From: Microvirga massiliensis
GTDB lineage: Bacteria > Pseudomonadota > Alphaproteobacteria > Rhizobiales > Beijerinckiaceae
Reading direction: 5' to 3'
DNA length: 38,969 nt
NCBI RefSeq assembly: GCF_001006805.1
Contig: NZ_LN811362.1
Location: 213,625-252,593, forward strand
The notes under the pieces: generated by a model
What the model was told of the DNA's origin: nothing
Databases searched by the model: none
What the model saw: the letters and a program-made list of their open reading frames with translations, nothing else
Shown: positions 8,116 through 15,668 of the stretch, one piece after another
Numbering within the stretch: the stretch's first letter is position 1
Layout of the letters: the number at the start of each line of letters is the position of its first letter
Program-made: the position numbers and the translations under genes

Positions 8116-9267
8116 ATGATGGGGCGACTGGAGCAGGGCCTTGGAATACTGCTGATCCTGATCATTTTGCTCGATATCTTTCTGACGGTGCTCTACGCTC
8201 GGATCGGCACCAGCCTCATTGGGTCCAGGGTCGGGCGGCTGGTCTGGGCCTCCGTCGTCAAGGCCTCAAAGGTTTTTGGCCCTAGACAAGGAACCGTTCT
8301 GTCCTTCTGCGGTCCGGTCAGCCTCGTGCTGCTGGTTGGGGTCTGGGCTCTCGGGCTGACGCTCGGAGCAGCTTTGATCATGCACCCGGAACTCGGCACG
8401 TCCATCCGCGCCACCAACGGCGAGACGCCCACTGACTTCGTCACCGCAATGTATGCCGGCGGCACCAGCATGGCCATCGTCGGCGCGAGCGACTTCACCC
8501 CTCACACGAGCCCGACACGGCTGCTCTTCCTGTTCAACTCGCTGATCGGGATGTCGGTGATGTCGCTGACGCTGACCTATCTGATGCAGGTCTATACAGC
8601 GCTTCAGCGGCGCAACGTGCTGGCCATGAACCTTCATTTCCTCTCAGGGTGCACAGGCGATGCCGCCGAATTGCTGGCACGTCTCGGACCTCAGGGCCAG
8701 TTCAGTGGCGGCTACACGAATCTGTCGGAACTCGGCGTGGAGATGACCCAAGCCAAGGAGGCACACCACTTCTACCCGGTGCTGTTCTATTTCCGCTTCA
8801 GTGACCCATACCACTCGGTGTCCCGTTCCACGCTGGTCGCGTTAGACACGGTGAGCCTGATCAAGAACGCCTTGGATGATCAGAAGTACCGCTGGCTGAA
8901 GGAGGCAGGAGCCGTCGCGCAGCTGTGGGAAGCGTCGATGATGCTCGTCACCAGCTTGGAGAACACCTTTCTCCCCCATGGCGCACCGGACCGGGAGGTC
9001 CAACCGGACCCGCAGACCCGAGACCGCTGGCGAGCACGCTACCGTGCTGCCCTACTTCGGCTTCAGCAGGCGGGGATCCAGATCACGGCTGACGGGCAGG
9101 CCGGTGCCGAGGCTTACATCTCCTGCCGAATGCAATGGGACCATCACATCACGAACCTGGCCCCCTTGATGGCTTACAGCATGGAGGAGATTGACGCGGC
9201 AATGAGCGGTTTAGGATCGAAGGACAGCCCGAACGATCCCGGGTTCCGCCTACACGTGGCCGAATAG
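8116..9267 (+). CDS. Two-helix ion channel-like membrane protein with an atypical pore motif
   Basis: The 383-residue protein has a membrane helix at about residues 8-27, a second at about 65-90, a re-entrant pore-like segment near residues 110-130 and another helix (RLLFLFNSLIGMSVMSLTLTY). A long cytosolic domain rich in charged residues follows. The order helix-pore-helix is that of potassium channels, but the selectivity filter reads AIVGASDFTP rather than TVGYGDxxP. The ion selectivity is therefore uncertain and it may not conduct potassium. The soluble part has no RCK/TrkA nucleotide-binding motif that I can see. The ATG follows AGGAGGC, and the neighbour upstream is on the same strand. 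Confidence 0.75.
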   Translation: MMGRLEQGLGILLILIILLDIFLTVLYARIGTSLIGSRVGRLVWASVVKASKVFGPRQGTVLSFCGPVSLVLLVGVWALGLTLGAALIMHPELGTSIRATNGETPTDFVTAMYAGGTSMAIVGASDFTPHTSPTRLLFLFNSLIGMSVMSLTLTYLMQVYTALQRRNVLAMNLHFLSGCTGDAAELLARLGPQGQFSGGYTNLSELGVEMTQAKEAHHFYPVLFYFRFSDPYHSVSRSTLVALDTVSLIKNALDDQKYRWLKEAGAVAQLWEASMMLVTSLENTFLPHGAPDREVQPDPQTRDRWRARYRAALLRLQQAGIQITADGQAGAEAYISCRMQWDHHITNLAPLMAYSMEEIDAAMSGLGSKDSPNDPGFRLHVAE

Positions 9268-9281
9268 CAGGAGCTGATCCG

Positions 9282-9524
9282 ATGGAGGCGAGAAGGTCGC
9301 TCAGCGAGACGGCCTGCGAGATCCTCGAGTTCTTTCGTGAGACCCACCGAAAACCCGGGGCTCGTATGACAATGGCAACACTGGATGCGCACTTCGGCAC
9401 GGATCCTGCTGTCGCCGTGGCTGTGTCCGAGTTGACCCATCTCGGATATGTGACCACGCCCGACGCGGCAACAATCGAACTGACGGACCTTGGCTTCGAC
9501 GCAATCCATCGTGGTGTTGCATGA
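9282..9524 (+). CDS. Small hypothetical protein, 80 aa, winged-helix-like
   Basis: The product is predicted as three helices followed by a beta hairpin: ETACEILEFFRETH, then DAHFGTDPAVAVAVSELTHLG, then YVTTPDAATIELTDLGFDAI. This order, with a 'variable position then LTxLG' end, is what small winged-helix proteins show, so DNA binding is possible but not shown. There is no catalytic motif. It starts 15 bases after the channel gene ends and is probably in the same transcript. Confidence 0.6.
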   Translation: MEARRSLSETACEILEFFRETHRKPGARMTMATLDAHFGTDPAVAVAVSELTHLGYVTTPDAATIELTDLGFDAIHRGVA

Positions 9525-9882
9525 ACGTCTTCTTCTGGCACAGAGCGGAGTAGGCCGAACTTCCGCCTCTCGGTGCAATCCAGCCCTTCTCAAGGGACCA
9601 GGGCTCGCCGTCAAACCGTCGGGGTAACCCAAGCTCCCAATTTTCGTTCGGCTCCGGCCAAGCTCCCTGGCACAAGCGCGGCCATGCATCGGCTTATACG
9701 ACAGCGCTAACCTGATCCGACGGCTTCCCGGCTGTCCGCGCTGTCCTGATCACGGCCAGTTCCGGCCGCCGGAGCCCGAGCATGCCTCTCGCCGTCACTT
9801 CCATGGAGTTCGCCATCCCGACCGCTGGGGGGCTGGGAAATACCGCGCCTGCCCTTCCTCACCGCGTGGGAGGTACTGAGCC
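9525..9882. other. Intergenic stretch before an IS remnant
   Basis: No convincing gene is present. Several frames are open on the minus strand because of GC bias, but none has a start with a ribosome binding site or a known motif. The stretch adjoins the transposase remnant and may contain the decayed left end of that insertion sequence, though I could not identify a terminal inverted repeat. Confidence 0.45.
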
Positions 9883-10188
9883 GTGGCGCAATACTTCCTC
9901 CCGTCGCCCGAGGTGCGCGACCTGACCATCACCGAACTCTCCCACATCCAGGAGAGGACGGCCTACAAGTGGTTCCGGCAGGCCCGTTGGCCTGAGACGG
10001 ACGGTGAGCTTTCCTGCCCGCGATGCGGCAACCTGCGCTGCTACGCGATGTCCCGGGAGCGCTTCAAGTGCTCCGCCAAGGAGTGCAAGGCGGTCTTCAC
10101 CGTCACCTCCGGCACGGCCTTCGCGTGGCGCAAGCTGCCGTTCAAGAAGATGCTGCTGGCGATCTGGTTCAGAGCGTTCCTTGCATGA
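9883..10188 (+). pseudogene. IS1595-family transposase, N-terminal fragment
   Basis: The 101-residue reading frame starts at GTG and has the typical N-terminus of IS1595/ISXO2-like transposases: AYKWFRQARWPETDGE, then a four-cysteine zinc ribbon CPRCGN...FKCSAKECKAVF, then the conserved VTSGTAFAWRKLPFKKMLLAIW. Complete members run to about 300 residues with a DDE-type catalytic domain. That domain is missing here; the frame stops at WFRAFLA and unrelated sequence follows. It is therefore a dead remnant that marks past transposition in this accessory block. Confidence 0.8.
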
Positions 10189-10211
10189 GGGCATGACAGG
10201 GATTGTTCGAT

Positions 10212-10536
10212 ATGAAGCCCTTCCTCATCACCGCCCTCGTCACGGCCGCATCTCCGGTGCTGGCACAGCCCCTCGCCGAGGAGAGCCGAGCGCGATTTCG
10301 AGAACTGACCGCGTGTGTTCAGATTTCGAGAACTGACCGCGTGTGTTCAGAAGAGCATCCCCGACGACGATGACAGGATCTCATCGGCAGAGGTGGTGGC
10401 CAGGGTTTTGGTCATGGTGTGTCGGAGCACGACATCGCAGCCCCGGAGCCCCGATCCTGCCGCCGTCACGGAGGCTTTGCACGACGCAGCGCTGGTCTCT
10501 GTCCTTCAGTCTCGGGTCAAGGCGCGTGCGCCTTGA
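10212..10536 (+). pseudogene. Small secreted protein gene frameshifted by a 28-bp tandem duplication
   Basis: The frame begins MKPFLITALVTAASPVLAQ, a clear signal peptide with an Ala-x-Ala cleavage site, and continues to RELTACVQ. At that point a 28-base unit is present twice in tandem (10294-10321 and 10322-10349). The duplication shifts the frame by one base, and the first copy then reads to an early stop near 10378. If one unit is removed, the frame continues through KSIPDDDD...VKARAP to the stop at 10534-10536, giving a 98-residue exported protein of unknown function. The intact downstream frame keeps protein-like codon use, so the lesion looks recent. An assembly error cannot be excluded. 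Confidence 0.7.
10294..10349 (+). repeat. 28-bp perfect tandem duplication
   Basis: Two identical 28-base units lie end to end, each beginning GATTTCGAGAACTG and ending GTGTGTTCA. Twenty-eight is not a multiple of three, so this breaks the reading frame of the secreted protein. Slippage or unequal exchange is the likely origin, and such duplications can revert. Confidence 0.95.
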
Positions 10537-10915
10537 GCGGCTTCACCGACCGTTGGCTCGCCGACGGGCGGCCACCCCGCCCGGCCGATTAAGGTATCAC
10601 CATCACCGCGGGAGCGATGACCGCGCTCCCCGGCAGCGACGATCGAGAGACAACTTCAGTCCGCAATGGGAGAAGGAGTTCAAAGCTCTGAATTCGCGGA
10701 GTCGTGCGCGCAGGCGCTGAACTGGTGATTGGTATATTCATCGCTCGAACGACACATGCGGGAAGATATCAGCAGTCCGCAGGTGCGAACTTCCTGGGCG
10801 CTTCGGGCTGCAGTTCAAGCCCTGCCACATTTAATCGCAGCGAATCTGCAGAGTTGGGACTGGAATTGGGACTGGCGCTGAAACTGCTAGAAAAGCCAGC
10901 CAAATCAATGCTGAT
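10537..10915. other. Intergenic region at the 3' flank of tRNA-Ser
   Basis: No gene is recognised. A short repetitive stretch (ACTGGAATTGGGACTGG at about 10860-10876) lies close to the tRNA 3' end. Such flanks often hold attachment sites of integrated elements. I see no integrase frame and no repeat of the tRNA 3' end inside the window. Confidence 0.45.
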
Positions 10916-11005
10916 TGGCGGAGAGGGGGAGATTCGAACTCCCGATACGGTTGCCCGTATGCCGCATTTCGAGTGCGGTGCATTCAACCACTCTGCCACC
11001 TCTCC
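10916..11005 (-). tRNA. tRNA-Ser (anticodon CGA)
   Basis: The reverse strand reads GGAGAGGTGGCAGAGTGG at the 5' end. The anticodon stem is CCGCA/TGCGG around the loop CTCGAAA, giving anticodon CGA. A long variable arm typical of class II tRNAs follows, then the T arm GGGAGTTCGAATCTCCC, the acceptor 3' strand CCTCTCC and an encoded GCCA. The length is 90 bases with CCA. Its 3' end faces the accessory block at 1-10.9 kb. Confidence 0.96.
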
Positions 11006-11166
11006 GCATGCCGAGGTCGGCGGTTGAGGCGGGGGCCATAGCATGCAGCTTGGCCCTCCACAAGCGTCCGGTTGCGTCGAAACGGAGTCGGCTTTGCCTC
11101 TGGGTGGGGAGGCCCAGCCGCATCTCGATCTCCCCGACACCGGCAGGCCCGGATAGGCTCGCTCCC

Positions 11167-11514
11167 ATGCCCAACCCATCCAGCCGCCGCCTGCGCGAGA
11201 TCTGCCTCGCCCTCCCGCACGTCGTCGAGGTCGAGACCTGGGGCGCGCCCACTTACCGCGTCGGCGCGAAGATCTTCGCCCTCGAGAATCACGTCGGTGG
11301 GAGAGTCTCGGTCTGGTGCAAGGCCCCGGAGGGCAGCCAGATGGTGCTGGTTGGCGCCGATCCAGATCGGTTCTTCATCCCACCCTACCTCGGCCACAAG
11401 GGCTGGGTCGGCGTGCGGCTCGACAATAGGTCCAACTGGGACGAAGTCGCGGCCCTTGTACGGCGCAGCTACCGGCTCATCGCGCCGAAGCGGCTTTCCG
11501 CGCTCGTTTCGTGA
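11167..11514 (+). CDS. MmcQ/YjbR family protein
   Basis: The 115-residue protein fits the MmcQ/YjbR fold in full: RRLREICLALPHVVEVETWG at the start, then FALENHVGGRVSVWCKAPEG, then RFFIPPYLGHKGWVGVRLD, and a final helix WDEVAALVRRSYRLIAPKRL. The fold is cyanobacterial/CyaY-like and is usually called DNA-binding, but its real role is not known. The open frame extends upstream through the tRNA, so the ATG at 11167, which gives the family's normal length, is the start I prefer. It converges with the rtcB-type gene. Confidence 0.85.
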   Translation: MPNPSSRRLREICLALPHVVEVETWGAPTYRVGAKIFALENHVGGRVSVWCKAPEGSQMVLVGADPDRFFIPPYLGHKGWVGVRLDNRSNWDEVAALVRRSYRLIAPKRLSALVS

Positions 11515-11550
11515 TCTCCGGGCGGCGCCAGCCGCCCAGGCCCACACCGC

Positions 11551-12723
11551 TCAATCCTTGTAGGGGTCGCGCTCGTCGGGCCCGGCCATCGCCACCGCGA
11601 ACGGCTTGAGCCGGTGCTGCACCCGGATGGTCTCGGCGTGGTGCGTCAGCACCTCGTCCAGCCGGCGGTAGGCCATCGGGCTCTCGTCCACGTCACCGCC
11701 GCGCAGGTGCACGCCCTTGCGGGCGAGCCAGGCATCCATCTCGGCCCGCGTGAAGCGCGGAGGGCGGATCCACTCGCCCCGCTTGTTGCGCTTCCCACGC
11801 GCCTCCGTCCGGCCGATGACCCGCCCGGAGCCATGGACCGTGGAATAGAGGCTCTCGGTCGCCACCGGGCTCTCCACGCCCTCGATGATCACGGCGTCGT
11901 CTCCCATCGAGCCGCCCACGAAGCCGCGCTGGCCCGGGAAGGCCGGGGTTGCGCCCTTGCGGACCACCCAGAGGTCGCGTCCGCCGTGCGTCTCGCGCCA
12001 GGCGAAGTTGTGGTGGTTGTGCACGCTGTCGGTCACCGTCCCGCCGATGATCCGGCGCACCTGCTCGACCACCCATTCCCGCCCCGCATAGGCATAGAGC
12101 CCGCCGAGCTCGAGCCCGGCGAGGTAGCTCTGCCCGAGCTCGGTGTCGGTGCGGACGATGGCCGGCTCCACCTCCATCCCGTCCTTCGCGCCGACCTTCT
12201 CGAGGTGCTGGGTCGTGATCTTGTGGCCGAGCCCGCGCGAGCCGAAATGCACGCCAATCCAGACGAAGCCCTCCTCGTCGTCGAACAGGTCGACATAGTG
12301 GTTGCCGGCGCCGACGGTGCCGAGCTGCTCCTGGGCCATCTTGCGCAGGTGGCTGGCGCCGGATTCCATCCAGAGGTCCAGGCGGTCGAAGAGCGGGTCG
12401 TCCACGGGCTTCTTGTTGCGCCGTCCGAGGCCGAAGCTCACCGTGCGCGTGATGTCGTCGAGGATCTTCGAGGCTTGCGGGCGGACCGCTGTCGCGGGCG
12501 TATCGAGGCGCACCGCCATGTTCCCGCAGGCGATGTCGAAGCCCACCCCGCTGATCGAGATATGCTCCTCGTAGGCCACCACGCCGCCGATCGGGTGCGC
12601 GTAGCCGAGATGCCCGTCGGCACAGAGCACGCCCTGGACGGCACTGCCCGTCTCCATGCAGCGGTCGAGCTGGCGAATCGTCCTGGGGTCGTGCTCTCCG
12701 AAAATCCTGATGGGCCGGCTCAT
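11551..12723 (-). CDS. rtcB: RtcB-family RNA ligase
   Basis: RtcB joins RNA 3'-phosphate or 2',3'-cyclic phosphate ends to 5'-OH ends with GTP and Mn2+, for tRNA and RNA repair. The 390-residue product shows the metal-binding region ADGHLGYAHPIGGVVA and GFDIACGN (Cys near residue 66). The central VHNHHNFAW and WVVRKGATPA boxes follow. The HGSGR box near residue 296 corresponds to the HGAGR segment that carries the guanylylated histidine. The frame is open further upstream, but the ATG at 12723 has GAGAGGGAG before it and begins with the conserved-looking MSRPIRIFGE. No rtcA or rtcR gene is adjacent, so it is a stand-alone copy. Confidence 0.9.
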   Translation of the reverse strand: MSRPIRIFGEHDPRTIRQLDRCMETGSAVQGVLCADGHLGYAHPIGGVVAYEEHISISGVGFDIACGNMAVRLDTPATAVRPQASKILDDITRTVSFGLGRRNKKPVDDPLFDRLDLWMESGASHLRKMAQEQLGTVGAGNHYVDLFDDEEGFVWIGVHFGSRGLGHKITTQHLEKVGAKDGMEVEPAIVRTDTELGQSYLAGLELGGLYAYAGREWVVEQVRRIIGGTVTDSVHNHHNFAWRETHGGRDLWVVRKGATPAFPGQRGFVGGSMGDDAVIIEGVESPVATESLYSTVHGSGRVIGRTEARGKRNKRGEWIRPPRFTRAEMDAWLARKGVHLRGGDVDESPMAYRRLDEVLTHHAETIRVQHRLKPFAVAMAGPDERDPYKD

Positions 12724-12857
12724 CTCCCTCTCCCGGGTGCCGGGGTGCATGCCGCGGGGGCGAGAAAGGTTCCCGGAGAGGCGAGATCGAAGGTTCACGG
12801 CTCCCGTGCGACAGCGCACATCGCGCGGCCAAGCTGGCCATTATTCTCGTTTCCGGT

Positions 12858-12887
12858 TTGACAAAATCGGACCGTCACGGTAGGGAG
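12858..12887 (+). promoter_or_regulatory. Possible sigma-70 promoter of rplU-rpmA
   Basis: TTGACA at 12858-12863 is followed after 17 bases by TAGGGA. The -35 is perfect and the spacing ideal, but the -10 is poor. It lies about 100 bases upstream of rplU in the gap between divergent genes, where a strong ribosomal protein promoter is expected. Confidence 0.4.
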
Positions 12888-12987
12888 CCGATCCTGCGCG
12901 GGCTCGTCCCGCGTTTTCATTTGCCGGAACTGCCAAAAAGCCGGCCCTGCGATTTTCGCGGAGAGCCGGATGAACACGAGGATGAAG

Positions 12988-13365
12988 ATGTTCGCAGTGA
13001 TCAAGACCGGCGGCAAGCAGTATCGCGTCGCCGCCGATGACGTCATCACCGTCGCCAAGCTCGAAGGCGAGCCGGGCTCGACGGTCACCTTCGACCAGGT
13101 GCTGATGGTCTCGAACGACAACGGCGTCGAAATCGGCGCGCCGGTCGTGTCCGGGCTCACCGTCAGCGGCGAGGTCGTGGAACATACGCGCGGCGAGAAG
13201 GTCATCGCCTTCAAGAAGCGCCGCCGGCAGAATTCGCGCCGCAAGCGCGGGCATCGCCAGGACTACACCGTGGTGCGCATTACCGCCATTGGTGGGCAGG
13301 CCGGCAAGCCCAAGGCGGCGGCAGGCACCGAGGCTGCCCCGGAGCAGCCGGCCGAGACCGCGTAA
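12988..13365 (+). CDS. rplU: 50S ribosomal protein L21
   Basis: L21 is a 23S rRNA-binding protein of the large subunit. The canonical N-terminus MFAVIKTGGKQYRV begins at 12988. The C-terminal part has the signature KKRRRQNSRRKRGHRQ, which packs on rRNA, followed by an Ala/Pro/Glu tail (KAAAGTEAAPEQPAETA) often seen in alphaproteobacteria. Two in-frame ATGs lie upstream (12970 and 12982); the one at 12970 has a GGAGAG at short spacing and could be used, but homologues start at MFAVIK. rpmA follows 36 bases downstream, the usual pairing. Confidence 0.95.
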   Translation: MFAVIKTGGKQYRVAADDVITVAKLEGEPGSTVTFDQVLMVSNDNGVEIGAPVVSGLTVSGEVVEHTRGEKVIAFKKRRRQNSRRKRGHRQDYTVVRITAIGGQAGKPKAAAGTEAAPEQPAETA

Positions 13366-13401
13366 CGGTTCGGCTCACCAGAAGAGATTAGGAGTAGAGC
13401 A

Positions 13402-13668
13402 ATGGCTCACAAAAAAGCTGGCGGCTCCTCGCGCAACGGGCGCGATTCCGAAGGCCGTCGTCTGGGCGTCAAGAAATTCGGCGATGAGCGTGTGCTCGCC
13501 GGCAACATCATCGTGCGCCAGCGCGGGACGAAATTTCACCCGGGCGTGAACGTCGGCATCGGCAAGGACCATACCCTCTTTGCCCTTACCGACGGTCGAG
13601 TCCGATTCGGCGTGCGCGCTGGGCGCGCCTTTGTATCGGTCGTAGCCGCCCAAGAGGCAGCAGAGTAA
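13402..13668 (+). CDS. rpmA: 50S ribosomal protein L27
   Basis: L27 sits near the peptidyl-transferase centre of the large subunit. The 88-residue product has the typical start MAHKKAGGSSRNGRDSEGRR, the block LGVKKFGDERVLAGNIIVRQ and the GTKFHPGVNVGIGKDHTLFA region. The length matches the family. There is no N-terminal extension requiring cleavage as in some Firmicutes. It is the second gene of the rplU-rpmA unit, with a strong hairpin about 100 bases downstream. Confidence 0.97.
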   Translation: MAHKKAGGSSRNGRDSEGRRLGVKKFGDERVLAGNIIVRQRGTKFHPGVNVGIGKDHTLFALTDGRVRFGVRAGRAFVSVVAAQEAAE

Positions 13669-13767
13669 ACGGCGAGAGCTGACGCGAAGGAGCTCCCGCC
13701 GGTGTCCAACCAAACCGGCGGATCCGAGCTCCAGGGCTGATCAGAACAGCCAAGGCTCCAGATCCAA

Positions 13768-13803
13768 AAGGGGAGGTGGGACACCACCTCCCCTTCGCTT
13801 TTC
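13768..13803 (+). terminator. Rho-independent terminator after rpmA
   Basis: A perfect 12-base-pair stem (AAGGGGAGGTGG at 13768-13779 with its complement at 13784-13795) has a GACA loop and is followed by a short T-rich tract (CGCTTTTCC). It lies between rpmA and the acetyltransferase gene. Confidence 0.85.
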
Positions 13804-13846
13804 CAAGGCCCTCGAGGGGGGCCGAAGTCTGGATCGGAGCTGAACG

Positions 13847-14488
13847 ATGTTTCCCGACCTCACCCGTGACGACGTGTTCCGCCTGGAAACGCGCCGGCTG
13901 TGGCTGCGCTGGCCACGCCTGGCCGATGTCCAAGCCCTCGTACGTCTCGCCGGCGAGAAAGCGGTCGCGGAGATGACGGGCCGAATTCCGCATCCATACA
14001 CGCCTGAGCATGCGGATTGCTTCGTCTTCGAAACGCGGCGGAACAATGCGAACGGCCACGGACTCACCCTGGTGATCACGCCGAAGGGCCGCCCGAACGC
14101 GGCGATCGGCGCGGTCGGCATCGAGCCCGACCCCGAGCATGGCGGGCCACGCCTCGGCTACTGGCTCGGCACGCCCCATTGGGGCAACGGCATCGCCACG
14201 GAGGCGGCGCGGGCGCTCATCGACGCGTTCTTCGCCTACACGCCGGAGCCCGAGCTCACCGCCTCGGCGCGGGTGATCAACCCGGCCTCCCGGCGCGTGC
14301 TCGAGAAGTGCGGCTTCGCCTTCACGGGTTCCGGGCTGATCGAGCTCGCCGCGTGCGGCGGCTACTATCCGGCCGATCACTTCCGGCTCGACCGCCGGGC
14401 GTGGGAGAGCCTGAAGAGCTGGGGTCATACGGGCTTCGTGCGCGACGTCGACGCCCCGTTGCCCGAGCTCGCGGAACTGGCATCGTAA
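13847..14488 (+). CDS. GNAT-family N-acetyltransferase (RimJ/RimL-like)
   Basis: A 213-residue acetyl-CoA-dependent acetyltransferase. It begins with the RimJ/RimL-type FRLETRRLWLRWPRLAD. It has the acetyl-CoA-binding segment YWLGTPHWGNGIATEAARAL (motif Q/R-x-x-G-x-G/A seen here as HWGNGIA) and the late block INPASRRVLEKCGF typical of this group. The acceptor is not predictable; family members acetylate protein N-termini, amino acids or antibiotics. It stands between rpmA and obgE, a position where a GNAT gene is common in Rhizobiales. Confidence 0.88.
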   Translation: MFPDLTRDDVFRLETRRLWLRWPRLADVQALVRLAGEKAVAEMTGRIPHPYTPEHADCFVFETRRNNANGHGLTLVITPKGRPNAAIGAVGIEPDPEHGGPRLGYWLGTPHWGNGIATEAARALIDAFFAYTPEPELTASARVINPASRRVLEKCGFAFTGSGLIELAACGGYYPADHFRLDRRAWESLKSWGHTGFVRDVDAPLPELAELAS

Positions 14489-14502
14489 ACGCGGGAAAAG
14501 AC

Positions 14503-14528
14503 GCCCGGCGGATCGTTTTCCGCCGGGC
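14503..14528 (+). terminator. Hairpin between the GNAT gene and obgE
   Basis: A perfect 10-base-pair GC-rich stem (GCCCGGCGGA and its complement) encloses a TCGTTT loop. There is no T-run after it, so it may be a weak terminator, an RNA-stabilising hairpin or simply a repeat. Confidence 0.5.
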
Positions 14529-14590
14529 AGCCCGCCGGCTCGCCGGTGGCCGCGTTGCTCCGCGGCGTCACGGGTCCTAAAGGAGGCGGG

Positions 14591-15625
14591 ATGAAATTCC
14601 TCGACCAGACGAAGATCTATATCCGCTCGGGCGATGGCGGCGCCGGCTGCGTGTCGTTCCGACGCGAGAAGTTCATCGAGTTCGGCGGGCCGGACGGAGG
14701 CGACGGCGGACGCGGCGGCGACGTCTGGGTCGAATGCGTCCAGGGCCTCAACACCCTCATCGACTACCGCTACCAGGTGCACTTCAAGGCCCGCAAGGGC
14801 GAGCACGGCATGGGCAAGAACCGCGCCGGCGCCAATGCCGACGACATCGTGCTGAAGGTTCCGGTCGGCACCGAGATCCTCGAGGAGGACGGCGAGACGC
14901 TGATCGCCGACATGACGCAGGTCGGGCAGCGCGTGCGCCTCGCCCGCGGCGGCAATGGCGGCTTCGGCAACGCCCATTTCACGACCTCCACGAACCGCGC
15001 GCCGCGGCGCGCGAATCCCGGGCAGGAGGGCGAGGAGCGCTGGATCTGGCTGCGCCTGAAGCTGATCGCGGATGTCGGTCTCGTCGGGCTGCCGAATGCC
15101 GGCAAGTCGACCTTCCTGTCGACGGTCACGGCCGCGAAGCCGAAAATTGCCGATTATCCCTTCACCACTCTGCACCCGGGCCTCGGCGTCGTGCGTCAGC
15201 ATGGGCGCGAATTCGTGCTCGCCGACATCCCGGGCCTGATCGCGGGCGCGCACGAGGGCGCCGGGCTGGGCGACCGTTTCCTCGCCCATATCGAGCGCTG
15301 CCGGGTGCTGCTGCACCTCGTCGAGGGCACGAGCGAGCATGCCGGCAAGGCCTACAAGACCGTGCGCGAGGAGCTCGAGGCCTATGGCCATGGCCTCGCG
15401 GAGAAGCCCGAGATCGTCGCGCTCTCGAAGGCCGATGCGCTCGATCCCGACACCCTCAAGGATCAGCGGGCGCGCCTGAAGCGCGCAGTGAAGCGCACCC
15501 CGATCGTGCTGTCCTCGGCCACCGGCCAGGGTGTGCCGGAGGTCCTCAACGCGCTTCTCGCCGCGCTCGACGCCGCGAAAGAGGAAGAGGCCGCCGAAGC
15601 CCCGGCTGCGGAGTGGCATCCATGA
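14591..15625 (+). CDS. obgE: Obg-family GTPase ObgE/CgtA
   Basis: ObgE is an essential GTPase involved in 50S subunit assembly and stress signalling. The 344-residue product has the Gly-rich Obg fold over residues 1-158 (MKFLDQTKIYIRSGDGGAGC, FGGPDGGDGGRGGDV). The G domain follows: P-loop GLPNAGKST near residue 167, switch region FTTLHPGLG, G3 DIPGLI, G4 SKAD in place of NKxD, and G5 SSATGQG. The start at 14591 follows AAAGGAGGCGGG and is the conserved family start; upstream in-frame ATGs are not needed. The C-terminus ends in an acidic Ala/Glu tail. proB follows after 43 bases. Confidence 0.97.
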   Translation: MKFLDQTKIYIRSGDGGAGCVSFRREKFIEFGGPDGGDGGRGGDVWVECVQGLNTLIDYRYQVHFKARKGEHGMGKNRAGANADDIVLKVPVGTEILEEDGETLIADMTQVGQRVRLARGGNGGFGNAHFTTSTNRAPRRANPGQEGEERWIWLRLKLIADVGLVGLPNAGKSTFLSTVTAAKPKIADYPFTTLHPGLGVVRQHGREFVLADIPGLIAGAHEGAGLGDRFLAHIERCRVLLHLVEGTSEHAGKAYKTVREELEAYGHGLAEKPEIVALSKADALDPDTLKDQRARLKRAVKRTPIVLSSATGQGVPEVLNALLAALDAAKEEEAAEAPAAEWHP

Positions 15626-15668
15626 TTTCCGCTCCTAGCGGTTCCGGACGGATCGAGGAACCCGGCCC

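Noticed and set aside
10769..11252. Minus-strand frames containing 'GEVAEWLNAPHSKCGIRATV'
   Set aside because: This is the translation of the tRNA-Ser gene, a common false protein call.
11614..12861. A 415-residue plus-strand frame opposite the RtcB gene
   Set aside because: RtcB motifs on the minus strand are unambiguous; the plus frame has the His/Ala/Asp bias typical of such shadows.
13586..15619. A 677-residue open frame on the minus strand across rpmA, the GNAT gene and obgE
   Set aside because: It is antisense to three recognised genes and exists because high GC removes stop codons. Its translation has no domain and is Arg/Gly/Ala-biased.
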